Source: an uncultured Prevotella sp.
Lineage (GTDB): Bacteria; Bacteroidota; Bacteroidia; Bacteroidales; Bacteroidaceae
Reading direction: 5' to 3'
Length of the DNA: 51,112 nt
NCBI GenBank assembly: GCA_934196725.1
Contig: CAKPWR010000011.1
Span: 1 to 51,112, forward strand
Of this stretch, positions 17,601 to 24,566 are shown in pieces (the first letter of the stretch is position 1; the number at the start of each line of letters is the position of its first letter). The position numbers and the translations under genes are program-made. The notes under the pieces were generated by a model. That model was given only the letters and a program-made list of their open reading frames with translations. It was not told the origin of the DNA and made no database searches.

Positions 17601-17823
17601 TTTGAAGAACCTCACCATCGGTTACACCTTGCCAAAGACTATCACAAGCAAGGCTTATATTGAGAATCTTCGCTTCTTCGTATCTGCAGAGAACCTCTTT
17701 ACTATCACTAACTTCACAGAGGCAGGTGATCCAGAGTTGATCGGAGCAGGTTATGGCGGTGAGATTGGTAAGACCTATCCATTGTCAAAGACATTCTCAT
17801 TCGGTCTTAGTGTAACATTCTAA
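14650..17823 (+). CDS. SusC/RagA-family TonB-dependent outer-membrane transporter
   Basis: Imports an oligosaccharide or peptide across the outer membrane with TonB energy, working under the SusD-like lid encoded next. The 1057-aa protein has a signal peptide (cut after AQAYG), a carboxypeptidase-like beta domain (TGTIIDPTGEPVIGATVTVK, about residues 40-115), a TonB-box region and the SusC signature (LNEVVVVGFGTQKKVNLTGA), a plug with DGMEGDMNALNPQDIENI and VLKDASASSIYGSRAAGGVI, and a 22-strand barrel ending FSFGLSVTF. Length is typical. No glycoside hydrolase, peptidase or regulator lies in the same operon, so the substrate cannot be named. Confidence 0.93.
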   Translation: MIRQLFTVSTMIMALGMAPAQAYGGTRIQETNQSKDGQCTGTIIDPTGEPVIGATVTVKGKQGGTITDFDGKFALSDVNRGATICISYIGFEPVEMVWKGGEINLTMKEDSKTLNEVVVVGFGTQKKVNLTGAVSTVDSKTLGARPVNSVVDALQGAVAGMNFSTPSSGGTLNSTKSFNIRGTGTIGAGSSVSPLVLIDGMEGDMNALNPQDIENISVLKDASASSIYGSRAAGGVILITTKSGKKGKASINYNNSFRFDSPLNMPEMMDSYTWAKYMNAASVGSGAGVWFTDDKLEQIKKAQSDPTMQKMFKNSNNRWEVWDDTPNLPIGNTDWLKEQFGTSFSQEHTLSINGGDDRLQYYVSGNYLNRGGLLRHGDDSMKRYTMTGKINAQITNWLRMTYNTRFSRQDFDSPGDLINGTDVFFHNMCRYWPIMPTTDPNGHWVPESYIGRLKDGGRAKNQADRLAQQLSFVATPVKGLTLNAELNYRIVTQFNHRDWQTTYAYDCDNNPYVDINATSSVYEYSFKSNYFNPNLFAEYSHSFGEHNMKVMGGFQSEWFRQRNISAQQNGIMSGLPTLNTTTTKPSVGGAYNSWTTAGFFGRINYDYAGRYLFEANLRYDGSSRFLRENRWNFFPSFSAGWNIAREKFWEPLTDYVNTLKLRASWGQLGNQNTDNWYPFYPTIGFSAQGGNWLINGAKPNISSQPGLVSSTLTWEKSRTWEIGLDWGAFNNRLTGSFGYYQRKTYDMVGPAPELPVILGANPPKVNNLDMTSKGWDLQIGWRDVIGEVSYGASLVLSDNQVVIDKYPNPSKNLGSYYEGAKLGDIWGYTTIGIAQSQEEMDKHLAKVDQSALGSGWTAGDIMYADLDGDGKVNTGENTAYKPGDRRIIGNSTPRYNFGLNLDAAWKGFDIKVFFQGTLKRDYAAGGAVFWGAIGQGKWQATGFKFHEDYWREDNKGAYYPRADWGGGRNIQTQTRYLQNAAYGRLKNLTIGYTLPKTITSKAYIENLRFFVSAENLFTITNFTEAGDPELIGAGYGGEIGKTYPLSKTFSFGLSVTF

Positions 17824-17856
17824 CTTATCATTTAGATTATAGAAAGGAAACAATTT

Positions 17857-19866
17857 ATGAAAATTAAATATATTTCAATGCTCTTATTGGGCGCGACGCT
17901 AGGTCTGACAAGTTGCGATGACTATCTTGACAAGGAGCCTGAAAGCAACGTGACACCTGCGTCTTATTTCACAAGCGCAGACGATCTGGCAGCCTACACC
18001 GTGAATCTTTATGGTGTATTGACAAGTATTGGCCCTGGTAGCTATGGTATGAGTACTTTTGCTTCTGATAATGCTACTGATAACCAGGCAGCAACAGGTT
18101 ATTCTAGCCGTTGGGTTCCTGGAAACTGGAAAGTAGGTCAGAGTGGTGGTGCCTGGGATTTCGGTAACATCCGCTCGGTTAACTATTTCCTCGACCAGGT
18201 ATTGCCAAAGTTCGAGGCTAAGCAGATTAGCGGTGCTGAGGCTCAGGTGCGCCACTATATTGGTGAGGCATATTTCCTCCGTGCTTACCTTTACTTAGAC
18301 AAGTTGCAGTCTTTGGGTGACTTCCCTATCGTGCTCACTGCGCTTCCTGATGACAAGGAAACTCTTGTTGAGGCTTCAAAGCGCCAGCCACGTTATAAGG
18401 TAGCTCAGCAGATTCTCGACGACCTTGACCAGGCACTCGGTCTTCTGATGGAGTCAGCTCCTGGTGGCAAGAACCGCATCTCTCGCGATGCTGCCCTCCT
18501 GCTCCGTTCTCGTGCAGCTCTCTTCGAGGCTACATGGGAGAAGTATCACAAGGGTACAGCATTTGTGCCAGGTGGTCCAGGTTGGCCAGGCAAGGCTGAG
18601 GATATCCAGGGCTTTAACATCGACTCTTCTATCGAACACTTCCTCACAGAGGCTATGAAGTCTTCTAAGGAATTGGGTGATAAGCTCGTTGACAACCTCG
18701 TAGAGAATACGGATGCTCCAGAGGGACAGAATGCAAGCTTGGCAAGTCTCAACCCTTACTACACCATGTTCTGTGACAAGGATATGAGCGGCTATAGCGA
18801 GGTTTTGATGTATCGTGCTTTTGACAAGGCAAAGGCTAACGTTACTCACAACGTGCAGATGCAGTTGCAGCGCAACGGCGGTGGTACCGGTTGGACGCGT
18901 GGTTTGGTTAACTCATTCCTCATGCGTAACGGTCTTCCTATCTATGCAGCTGGTTCTGGTTACAACCCTGAGTGGGAGAATGAGGGCATCAAGGCTACTC
19001 TCCAGGATCGCGACTCTCGTATCCAGTTGTTCACCAAGATGGATGGATCTATCGAGAACTACACCAGTGAGGGTGCTGTCCCAACCGACCTCTCATGGAC
19101 AGTAAAGGGCAACAACGAGACTCGTATGGTGACAGGTTTCGCAGTGAAGAAGGGTAAGAACTATGATTCCCAGCAGGGACTCAACCACGATTACGGCGAG
19201 AGCGGAAGTATCGTATTCCGTGGCACAGAGGCTCTCCTCAACTACATGGAGGCTTCTTGGTTGAAGAATAATACTATCGATGCTACAGCAGATAAGTACT
19301 GGCGTGCTCTCCGCACCCGTGCCAAGGTAGATCCTGATTATAACAAGACGATCGCTGCAACCAACATGCAGGAGGAGGCTAAGTGGGACTTCGGTGCTTA
19401 CTCTCATGGTCAGTTGGTTGATGCTACTACTTACAACATCCGTCGTGAGCGTCGTGATGAGTTCATCGGTGAGGCTTCCCGTTGGGAGGACTTGATCCGC
19501 TGGCGTGCTTGCGATCAGGTGAACGGTTACCAGATTGAAGGTATGAAGTACTGGGGTACTGTTTACGAGGGCACATGGCTCGATGGTACAACCAACCTCG
19601 CAAAGGTAGATGTTGAAGGTGGTAATGGTAATATCAGTGATAAGACTATCAGTGGTGATTACATCCGTCCATACCAGATTTCTAAGATTAACAACCAGGT
19701 ATTTGATGGTTATCACTTTACCCCTGCTCATTATCTGTCTCCTATCGCACAGAGTGTATTCCGTCAGACAGCAGCTGGTGATCAGACCGATCTTACCACA
19801 TCTGTTGTTTACCAGAACCCAGGTTGGCCATTGGTAGCCGGTCAGGGTCCAACTGACGTTAAGTAA
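17857..19866 (+). CDS. SusD/RagB-family surface nutrient-binding lipoprotein
   Basis: Surface lipoprotein that caps the SusC barrel and captures substrate. The 669 aa begin with a lipoprotein signal (LLLGATLGLTSC, acylated Cys20) followed by DDYLDKEPES, an acidic start of the kind that directs Bacteroidetes lipoproteins to the cell surface. Family marks are TPASYFTSADDL, RHYIGEAYFLRAYLYLDKLQ (near residue 130), RDAALLLRSRAALFEATWEK (near 210), and the C-terminal RRERRDEFIGEASRWEDLIR (near 530). It follows susC by 33 bp in one operon. At 669 aa it is on the long side for the family. Confidence 0.93.
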   Translation: MKIKYISMLLLGATLGLTSCDDYLDKEPESNVTPASYFTSADDLAAYTVNLYGVLTSIGPGSYGMSTFASDNATDNQAATGYSSRWVPGNWKVGQSGGAWDFGNIRSVNYFLDQVLPKFEAKQISGAEAQVRHYIGEAYFLRAYLYLDKLQSLGDFPIVLTALPDDKETLVEASKRQPRYKVAQQILDDLDQALGLLMESAPGGKNRISRDAALLLRSRAALFEATWEKYHKGTAFVPGGPGWPGKAEDIQGFNIDSSIEHFLTEAMKSSKELGDKLVDNLVENTDAPEGQNASLASLNPYYTMFCDKDMSGYSEVLMYRAFDKAKANVTHNVQMQLQRNGGGTGWTRGLVNSFLMRNGLPIYAAGSGYNPEWENEGIKATLQDRDSRIQLFTKMDGSIENYTSEGAVPTDLSWTVKGNNETRMVTGFAVKKGKNYDSQQGLNHDYGESGSIVFRGTEALLNYMEASWLKNNTIDATADKYWRALRTRAKVDPDYNKTIAATNMQEEAKWDFGAYSHGQLVDATTYNIRRERRDEFIGEASRWEDLIRWRACDQVNGYQIEGMKYWGTVYEGTWLDGTTNLAKVDVEGGNGNISDKTISGDYIRPYQISKINNQVFDGYHFTPAHYLSPIAQSVFRQTAAGDQTDLTTSVVYQNPGWPLVAGQGPTDVK

Positions 19867-19918
19867 AGCGTGAAAACGTATTCAAGCTTATGTCTTAAAC
19901 TCAAGACATAAGATACTA

Positions 19919-19961
19919 AAAAAGGCTCGCAAGAAGTTTCGATTTCTTGCGAGCCTTTTAA
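19919..19961 (+). terminator. Terminator after the SusC/SusD operon
   Basis: AAAAGGCTCGCAAGAA, loop GTTTCGA, TTCTTGCGAGCCTTTT: an almost perfect 16-bp stem with a T run, 53 bp after the SusD stop. Confidence 0.85.
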
Positions 19962-19990
19962 GATTAAGAAATATTAAAAAACTGGCTTTT
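19919..19990 (+). repeat. 72-bp direct repeat, copy 1 (contains the SusD terminator)
   Basis: Identical over 72 bp to 21828-21899. It starts AAAAAGGCTCGCAAGAAG, contains the hairpin GGCTCGCAAGAA/TTCTTGCGAGCC and ends AAAAAACTGGCTTTT. The two copies bracket the ATPase-nuclease gene. Confidence 0.92.
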
Positions 19991-20195
19991 AATTATGATG
20001 ATAGGCTCTGATGTCGTAATTGATATTTCTTCAGATGTGGCTTTGCATGTATTCTTCTGTCGCTTTTAGTACTATAAAAGTACAGGAACAATCCCAAAAA
20101 TCTTCACAAAGAAGAATTTTGCTGCAGATATAACTAAAATTCCGTAAAAGACCAACATTTTTGTGCAAAAAAAGTAATTTTCCATTTGTTTTTTG

Positions 20196-20203
20196 TAATT
20201 TTG
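20196..20203 (+). promoter_or_regulatory. -7 box (TAATTTTG) upstream of the ATPase-nuclease gene
   Basis: TAnnTTTG match 26 bp before the chosen ATG at 20230. It would place transcription start downstream of the alternative start at 20161, supporting the shorter protein. The rest of 19991-20195 shows no gene. Confidence 0.55.
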
Positions 20204-20229
20204 CATGGCTAACAATAAAGTATAACGTC

Positions 20230-21819
20230 ATGAAATATCCAATTGGAGTACAGGAATTTGAGAGCATCCGAACAGGTGGTTACGTCTATGTGGACAAGAC
20301 CGATTTGATTTATAGGCTTGTGTCAAGAGGAAAAATATATTTTCTGTGTCGTCCACGACGATTTGGAAAGTCTCTTCTTGTTTCTACTCTGAAATGCTAT
20401 TTTGAAGGGCGCAGGGAACTCTTTGAAGGACTTGCCATCGACAAACTTGAAAATGAATGGAATTCCTACCCTGTGTTCTATCTTTCTTTTGGCGGACAGA
20501 ATTTTGTGGAGCCTTATCAACTAGACCATGTCTTGGAGGAGTTTGTTGCTAATGGTGAGAAACTATATGGTAAGGATGAACTAGCCCAAACTTTGGGAAG
20601 CCGCTTTAAGCAAGTCTTGAAAAATGCTCAAATTAAGACTGGTAGAAAGGCTGTGGTGCTGATAGATGAATATGATAAGCCTTTGTTGGATGTCCTTGGT
20701 ATGGAAAACCTCAAGGTTGCCATAGGGGAGAACGAAATGAGCATAGAGGATTATAACAGAAACTTGCTGAAGGGATTCTTCTCAGTCTTGAAAGAGGCGG
20801 AAGGAAACCTACAGTTCGTGTTGCTCACGGGGGTGACTAAATTCTCGCAGGTTAGCGTGTTTAGTGGCATGAATCAACCTGACGATATCAGTATGTCTGC
20901 TCGCTATGATACTATCTGTGGTATCACAGAGAATGAACTACAAGCGATATTCCAAGGACCGATAGTAGAAATGGCTCAGATATATGGAATCGATACGGAG
21001 GAAATGAAACATCGCCTTAAGAGGAAGTTTAATGGATACCATTTTAGTAGAAGAATGGTGGGGGTGTACAATCCCTTTAGCATCTTGCGAACATTCAATG
21101 AACTGCTGATGGATGATTATTGGTTTAGCACAGGCTCCCCGACTTATCTCATCCGGTTGTTGGCGAAAAGTAATGAAAACCTCAATGAACTTGTGGGAAA
21201 ATACTATAGTACCCAGCAGTTCGTGGATTATAAGGCTGATGTGGAAGAGCCTCTACCGATGATTTACCAGAGTGGTTATCTCACTATCAAGGGTTACGAC
21301 ATGGATACAAACTCGTATCTTTTGGATTTTCCTAATGATGAGGTGAAAAACGGATTCATTACAATGGTGGCAACTAGTTATCTTGCTCCAAAAGAAAATC
21401 CAAATTCGTGGCTTTTGCAGACGGTCAAGGCTTTGAGGGAAGGAAATGTTGATTTACTAGAGAAACTCCTCACTTCATTCTTGGCAAGTATTCCTTATTC
21501 GCAACGTCGTAAAGATAATGAACGTGAGAAGGAACGTTATTTCCAATACACGTTTTATCTTTTACTGAGGATGATTAGCTGTTTCGCCGTTTTCATAGAG
21601 AAGGAAACTAGTGAAGGTAGAAGCGATTGTGTCGTGGAAACTCCTAAGTATGTTTACATATTCGAGTTTAAAAGGGATGGTAAAGCTGATGATGCCATCA
21701 AGCAAATTGATAAGATGGGCTATGCTAGAGAATATAAGGCAGATACCAGAATGATAATAAAGATTGGCTGTAACTTTTCATCGAAGACAGGTACTGTTGA
21801 TGGATGGAAAGTGGAATAA
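20230..21819 (+). CDS. AAA-ATPase-like / PD-(D/E)XK nuclease family protein (529 aa)
   Basis: Belongs to the large Bacteroidetes family with an N-terminal AAA-ATPase-like domain and a C-terminal PDDEXK_9 nuclease-like domain; no function is firmly established. The start YPIGVQEFESIRTGGYVYVD is the family signature. The P-loop is the atypical RPRRFGKSLL (GKS at 46-48) and Walker B is VVLIDEYDKP (near residue 147). The C-terminus has YIFEFKRDGKADDAIKQI (EFK near 478), the ExK half of a PD-(D/E)XK site, with an acidic residue in DCVVETP upstream. The ATG at 20230 is preferred to 20161 because it matches the family start and follows a -7 box. It stands alone, bracketed by 72-bp direct repeats. 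Confidence 0.88.
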   Translation: MKYPIGVQEFESIRTGGYVYVDKTDLIYRLVSRGKIYFLCRPRRFGKSLLVSTLKCYFEGRRELFEGLAIDKLENEWNSYPVFYLSFGGQNFVEPYQLDHVLEEFVANGEKLYGKDELAQTLGSRFKQVLKNAQIKTGRKAVVLIDEYDKPLLDVLGMENLKVAIGENEMSIEDYNRNLLKGFFSVLKEAEGNLQFVLLTGVTKFSQVSVFSGMNQPDDISMSARYDTICGITENELQAIFQGPIVEMAQIYGIDTEEMKHRLKRKFNGYHFSRRMVGVYNPFSILRTFNELLMDDYWFSTGSPTYLIRLLAKSNENLNELVGKYYSTQQFVDYKADVEEPLPMIYQSGYLTIKGYDMDTNSYLLDFPNDEVKNGFITMVATSYLAPKENPNSWLLQTVKALREGNVDLLEKLLTSFLASIPYSQRRKDNEREKERYFQYTFYLLLRMISCFAVFIEKETSEGRSDCVVETPKYVYIFEFKRDGKADDAIKQIDKMGYAREYKADTRMIIKIGCNFSSKTGTVDGWKVE

Positions 21820-21827
21820 TGCTAAAG

Positions 21828-21899
21828 AAAAAGGCTCGCAAGAAGTTTCGATTTCTTGCGAGCCTTTTAAGATTAAGAAATATTAAAAAACTGGCTTTT
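21828..21899 (+). repeat. 72-bp direct repeat, copy 2 (contains the ATPase gene terminator)
   Basis: Perfect second copy of 19919-19990, starting 9 bp after the ATPase stop codon. The hairpin (about 21828-21867) serves as its terminator. Distance between copies is 1909 bp. Confidence 0.92.
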
Positions 21900-21906
21900 T
21901 CTTGGA

Positions 21907-21992
21907 GATAATCGCGGATAGGTGTGTATTTGTACCATCTGATAATCGCGGATATGTGTAAAACTCGGAAAATATTAATCGCGGATAGGTGT
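21907..21992. repeat. Three degenerate copies of a 17-nt motif at 33-34 bp spacing
   Basis: TAATCGCGGATAGGTGT occurs at 21909-21925, 21943-21959 (one change, ATATGTGT) and 21976-21992. The spacers are unrelated, so this is not a CRISPR. The region to 22079 has no gene. Confidence 0.75.
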
Positions 21993-22079
21993 AATTGTTG
22001 GGTGTTCGTGTAGTTTGTATATGTAAACAATATTCTTTGTAAATCACTAGCTGCTCAACAGACAAGTATGAGTAATAGC

Positions 22080-22475
22080 TTAAATAATTGACAATGGTCT
22101 AACTATATAATAACTTACTAATGCAGCTAGAACCAATCCGAAAAATGTAGAAAATGCTACAAAAATCCAAATAATCCACATTGGAAATTGGTGTTGGATA
22201 GACATGTCATATTTTGCAACAATACCTTTTAATCTATTTCGAGTATATCTTTTACGTATATACATATACATACAAAGATTGATAAGAGCATAAGGAATTA
22301 TGTTAAATATAGAAGGATCGGGATGATACCAAAAAGCAACATTGATGCCAACTGGTATTATTACAATTTGTAAGGTCTGTAAGAGACATCCTTTGCTTCT
22401 GGTAAAAGGATCTCCTTCTTTCTTATACTTACGGTACGCCTTATAAAAGCGATATATCAGATAATCTAATATCAT
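22080..22475 (-). CDS. Small multi-pass membrane protein of unknown function (131 aa)
   Basis: Starts MILDYLIYRFYKAYRKYKKE; after a basic, soluble start it has about four hydrophobic stretches: LQIVIIPVGINVAFW (near 34-48), IPYALINLCMYMYI (near 60-73), WIIWIFVAFSTFFGLVLAAL (near 99-118) and a final YYIVRPL. The basic loop RKRYTRNRLKGIV lies between. I recognise no family. It stands alone between the repeat array and ddh and is AT-rich compared with ddh, like the RHS island genes, which hints at an accessory origin. Confidence 0.6.
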   Translation of the reverse strand: MILDYLIYRFYKAYRKYKKEGDPFTRSKGCLLQTLQIVIIPVGINVAFWYHPDPSIFNIIPYALINLCMYMYIRKRYTRNRLKGIVAKYDMSIQHQFPMWIIWIFVAFSTFFGLVLAALVSYYIVRPLSII

Positions 22476-22535
22476 AATTTTATTATTTTAAAGTTGGCTC
22501 CTCTTGTATAATTGAAGGTAACTAAATCATTAAAA

Positions 22536-22572
22536 AAACTCGCTGGATGACGAAAAATCATCCAGCGAGTTT
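22536..22572 (-). terminator. Terminator of ddh
   Basis: Perfect stem AAACTCGCTGGATGA/TCATCCAGCGAGTTT around CGAAAAA, with a T run on the minus strand, 21 bp after the ddh stop. Confidence 0.88.
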
Positions 22573-22592
22573 GGGATATATTTGATTTATAA

Positions 22593-23492
22593 TTACACGA
22601 GTGTTGCAACAACTTCCTCACGGGTTCCTGGCAACATGTCGATTACCGGAATCTCTGGCATGGTGTAGCAACCTGGCTGGAGACGGAATGAAGCACGAGC
22701 CACGTTAACCAATACCTGAGCGGTGAGGGCAGGGTTGTTGATGCTCATGTTGAACTCGAAGCGCTGGTTCTGGGTCTTGCCAGATACACCCTTGCGAACG
22801 AGGTTCACACCATGACCCATATCCTTTACATCATCTACAGATGCTACGGCGAATACGTGGGTCTCATCGTGAGCGAAGTATGGGTCTGCCTTGATCTCTG
22901 CTGTTACATCCTCAAGCTTGGCACCTTCCTCCAACTCTACATAAACCATACGGCGGTGGATACCCTCACCCAATGGGATGGTAACGGAGAGTGCTTCCTT
23001 TACACCCTTCTTGCCACGAACGCAAACTGAGTGACCCATGCTCATACCAGGACCGAAGTTGGTATAAGTCAATCCCTTTGGAGCCAGACTTTCCATCAAT
23101 ACACGTACGATAGAGTCAGAACCTGGGTCCCAACCGGCAGAGATAACGCTCACCTTGCCAGCCTTCTTGCAGTTCTCCATCTGCTTGGTGCGGTAGTCGA
23201 GGATGCTGGTATGGATATCGAAGCTGTCTACGGTGTTGATGCCGAGGGCAACGATCTTCTCTGCATACTCAGGGCAAGAACGGGTAGGAGTTGCGAGGAT
23301 AGCAACATCAACATCCTTCAATTTAGTGATGTCATCTACTACCTCATAGTTAGCCAACTCTGCTGGTTTGTCCTTAGCACCCTGGCGACGAACGATACCT
23401 GCAATCTCGAAATCAGGAGCTGCTTCGAGAGCCTCTACTGTAAACTTACCGATGTTGCCGTAACCTACTACGGCTGCTCTAAACTTTTTCAT
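22593..23492 (-). CDS. ddh: meso-Diaminopimelate D-dehydrogenase
   Basis: NADP-dependent enzyme that makes meso-diaminopimelate directly from tetrahydrodipicolinate, a one-step route to lysine and peptidoglycan precursors. The 299-aa protein starts with a Rossmann fold (AAVVGYGNIGKFTVEAL) and the phosphate-binding GIVRRQG; later ILATPTRS, the substrate-site VISAGWDPGSDSI (near residue 118), NFGPGMSMGHS (near 145) and a C-terminal MPEIPVIDMLPG match this family. Length is standard. Single gene with its own terminator. A TACTTTTG -7 box (23646-23653, minus strand) lies about 155 bp upstream, implying a long leader. Confidence 0.92.
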   Translation of the reverse strand: MKKFRAAVVGYGNIGKFTVEALEAAPDFEIAGIVRRQGAKDKPAELANYEVVDDITKLKDVDVAILATPTRSCPEYAEKIVALGINTVDSFDIHTSILDYRTKQMENCKKAGKVSVISAGWDPGSDSIVRVLMESLAPKGLTYTNFGPGMSMGHSVCVRGKKGVKEALSVTIPLGEGIHRRMVYVELEEGAKLEDVTAEIKADPYFAHDETHVFAVASVDDVKDMGHGVNLVRKGVSGKTQNQRFEFNMSINNPALTAQVLVNVARASFRLQPGCYTMPEIPVIDMLPGTREEVVATLV

Positions 23493-23645
23493 CTGTTATT
23501 TCTTTTATTTTATTGTTGTTTCTTATTAAAAATCTACCTTTTTATATATAAAACTCTATCTTATGATAGTTATTGTTTTATCTTCAAACTATCTTATGGG
23601 TTAGTCTTTGCGGATATATTTCCGCATGATATCTATTTCCGGTTG

Positions 23646-23653
23646 CAAAAGTA
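23646..23653 (-). promoter_or_regulatory. -7 box (TACTTTTG) upstream of ddh
   Basis: Exact TAnnTTTG match on the minus strand. The predicted leader of ~145 nt shows no riboswitch I can recognise. The rest of the 23493-23890 gap is AT-rich and without a gene. Confidence 0.5.
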
Positions 23654-23890
23654 TAGCTTTTTCTTGAAATACGTGACGTTTTAATAGATTTTTAACTCAT
23701 AAAAGTTGCAAAAGGTTATAAAATCATGATTTTTAGGTAGGATAAGGGGAGATTTGTAAGACTTCTCGAATGGATTCCTTTCAGTTTCGTGATTTTATGT
23801 GAATCTTAGCATTGGCTTTCACTTGATACAATATATTGAGCATTTTGCCGTTAAATAAATATTATTATAATAATGTGGAGATAATTAGAT

Positions 23891-24505
23891 ATGATAGAAT
23901 ATATTCATGGCGATTTGACAGAGTTAACTCCTGCTTTGGCTGTTGTAGAGACAGCAGGAGTGGGCTATGGACTTAATATCTCGCTTAATACTTATACCGC
24001 CATTCAAGGCAAACAGGAAGTAAAACTCTATGTTCACGAGGTTCTGGTAGCAGGTGGAAGAGATGATTCTTTCACCCTTTTCGGTTTTGCTACAAAACAG
24101 GAACGAGAGCTTTATCGGTTGCTGATTACTGTATCTGGTGTGGGAGGAAATACGGCGAGAATGATACTCTCATCCATGTCTCCAAGTGAACTCTGTAACG
24201 TGATATCATCTGGTAATGACAAGATGTTGAAAGGGGTAAAGGGCATCGGACTCAAGACCGCCCAGCGTATTATCCTAGATTTAAGAGATAAGATAGTGAG
24301 TCTTGGTATCGCTGATGAACTTCCTGCGAACGGTGGTAATGTCGTCATGGTAAACAACGATGTGAAGGATGAGGCTGTGAGTGCTCTTACCATGCTTGGC
24401 TTCTCGCCAGCTCCTTCTGCTAAGGTAGTTGTCGACATTTTGAAGGCTCAGCCGGATTTGCCGGTTGAACAGGTGGTAAAGTTGGCTCTTAAGCAAATCA
24501 AGTAA
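23891..24505 (+). CDS. ruvA: Holliday junction branch migration protein RuvA
   Basis: Binds four-way DNA junctions and loads the RuvB motor during recombination repair. The 204 aa have the usual three parts: an N-terminal OB fold ([20 protein letters not shown], with [17 protein letters not shown]), two helix-hairpin-helix motifs ([19 protein letters not shown] and [19 protein letters not shown], about residues 75-135) and a C-terminal domain III ([20 protein letters not shown]) that contacts RuvB. Normal length. It is 61 bp upstream of sprA, an arrangement I recall from other Bacteroidetes. Confidence 0.97.
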   Translation: MIEYIHGDLTELTPALAVVETAGVGYGLNISLNTYTAIQGKQEVKLYVHEVLVAGGRDDSFTLFGFATKQERELYRLLITVSGVGGNTARMILSSMSPSELCNVISSGNDKMLKGVKGIGLKTAQRIILDLRDKIVSLGIADELPANGGNVVMVNNDVKDEAVSALTMLGFSPAPSAKVVVDILKAQPDLPVEQVVKLALKQIK

Positions 24506-24566
24506 TTGCTGTAAGAGAGAAAATAAAGTGTTAAGAATTAGAATGTTTAGATTTTAGAATCCGCAA

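Noticed and set aside
20161..20229. Upstream start for the ATPase-nuclease protein
   Set aside because: The extra 23 residues (including FVFCNFAWLTI) cross a -7 promoter box and are not part of the family start, which begins MKYPIGVQEFE.
21907..21992. Possible CRISPR array
   Set aside because: Only three degenerate 17-nt repeats with ~16-bp spacers; unit and spacer are too short and no cas gene is present.
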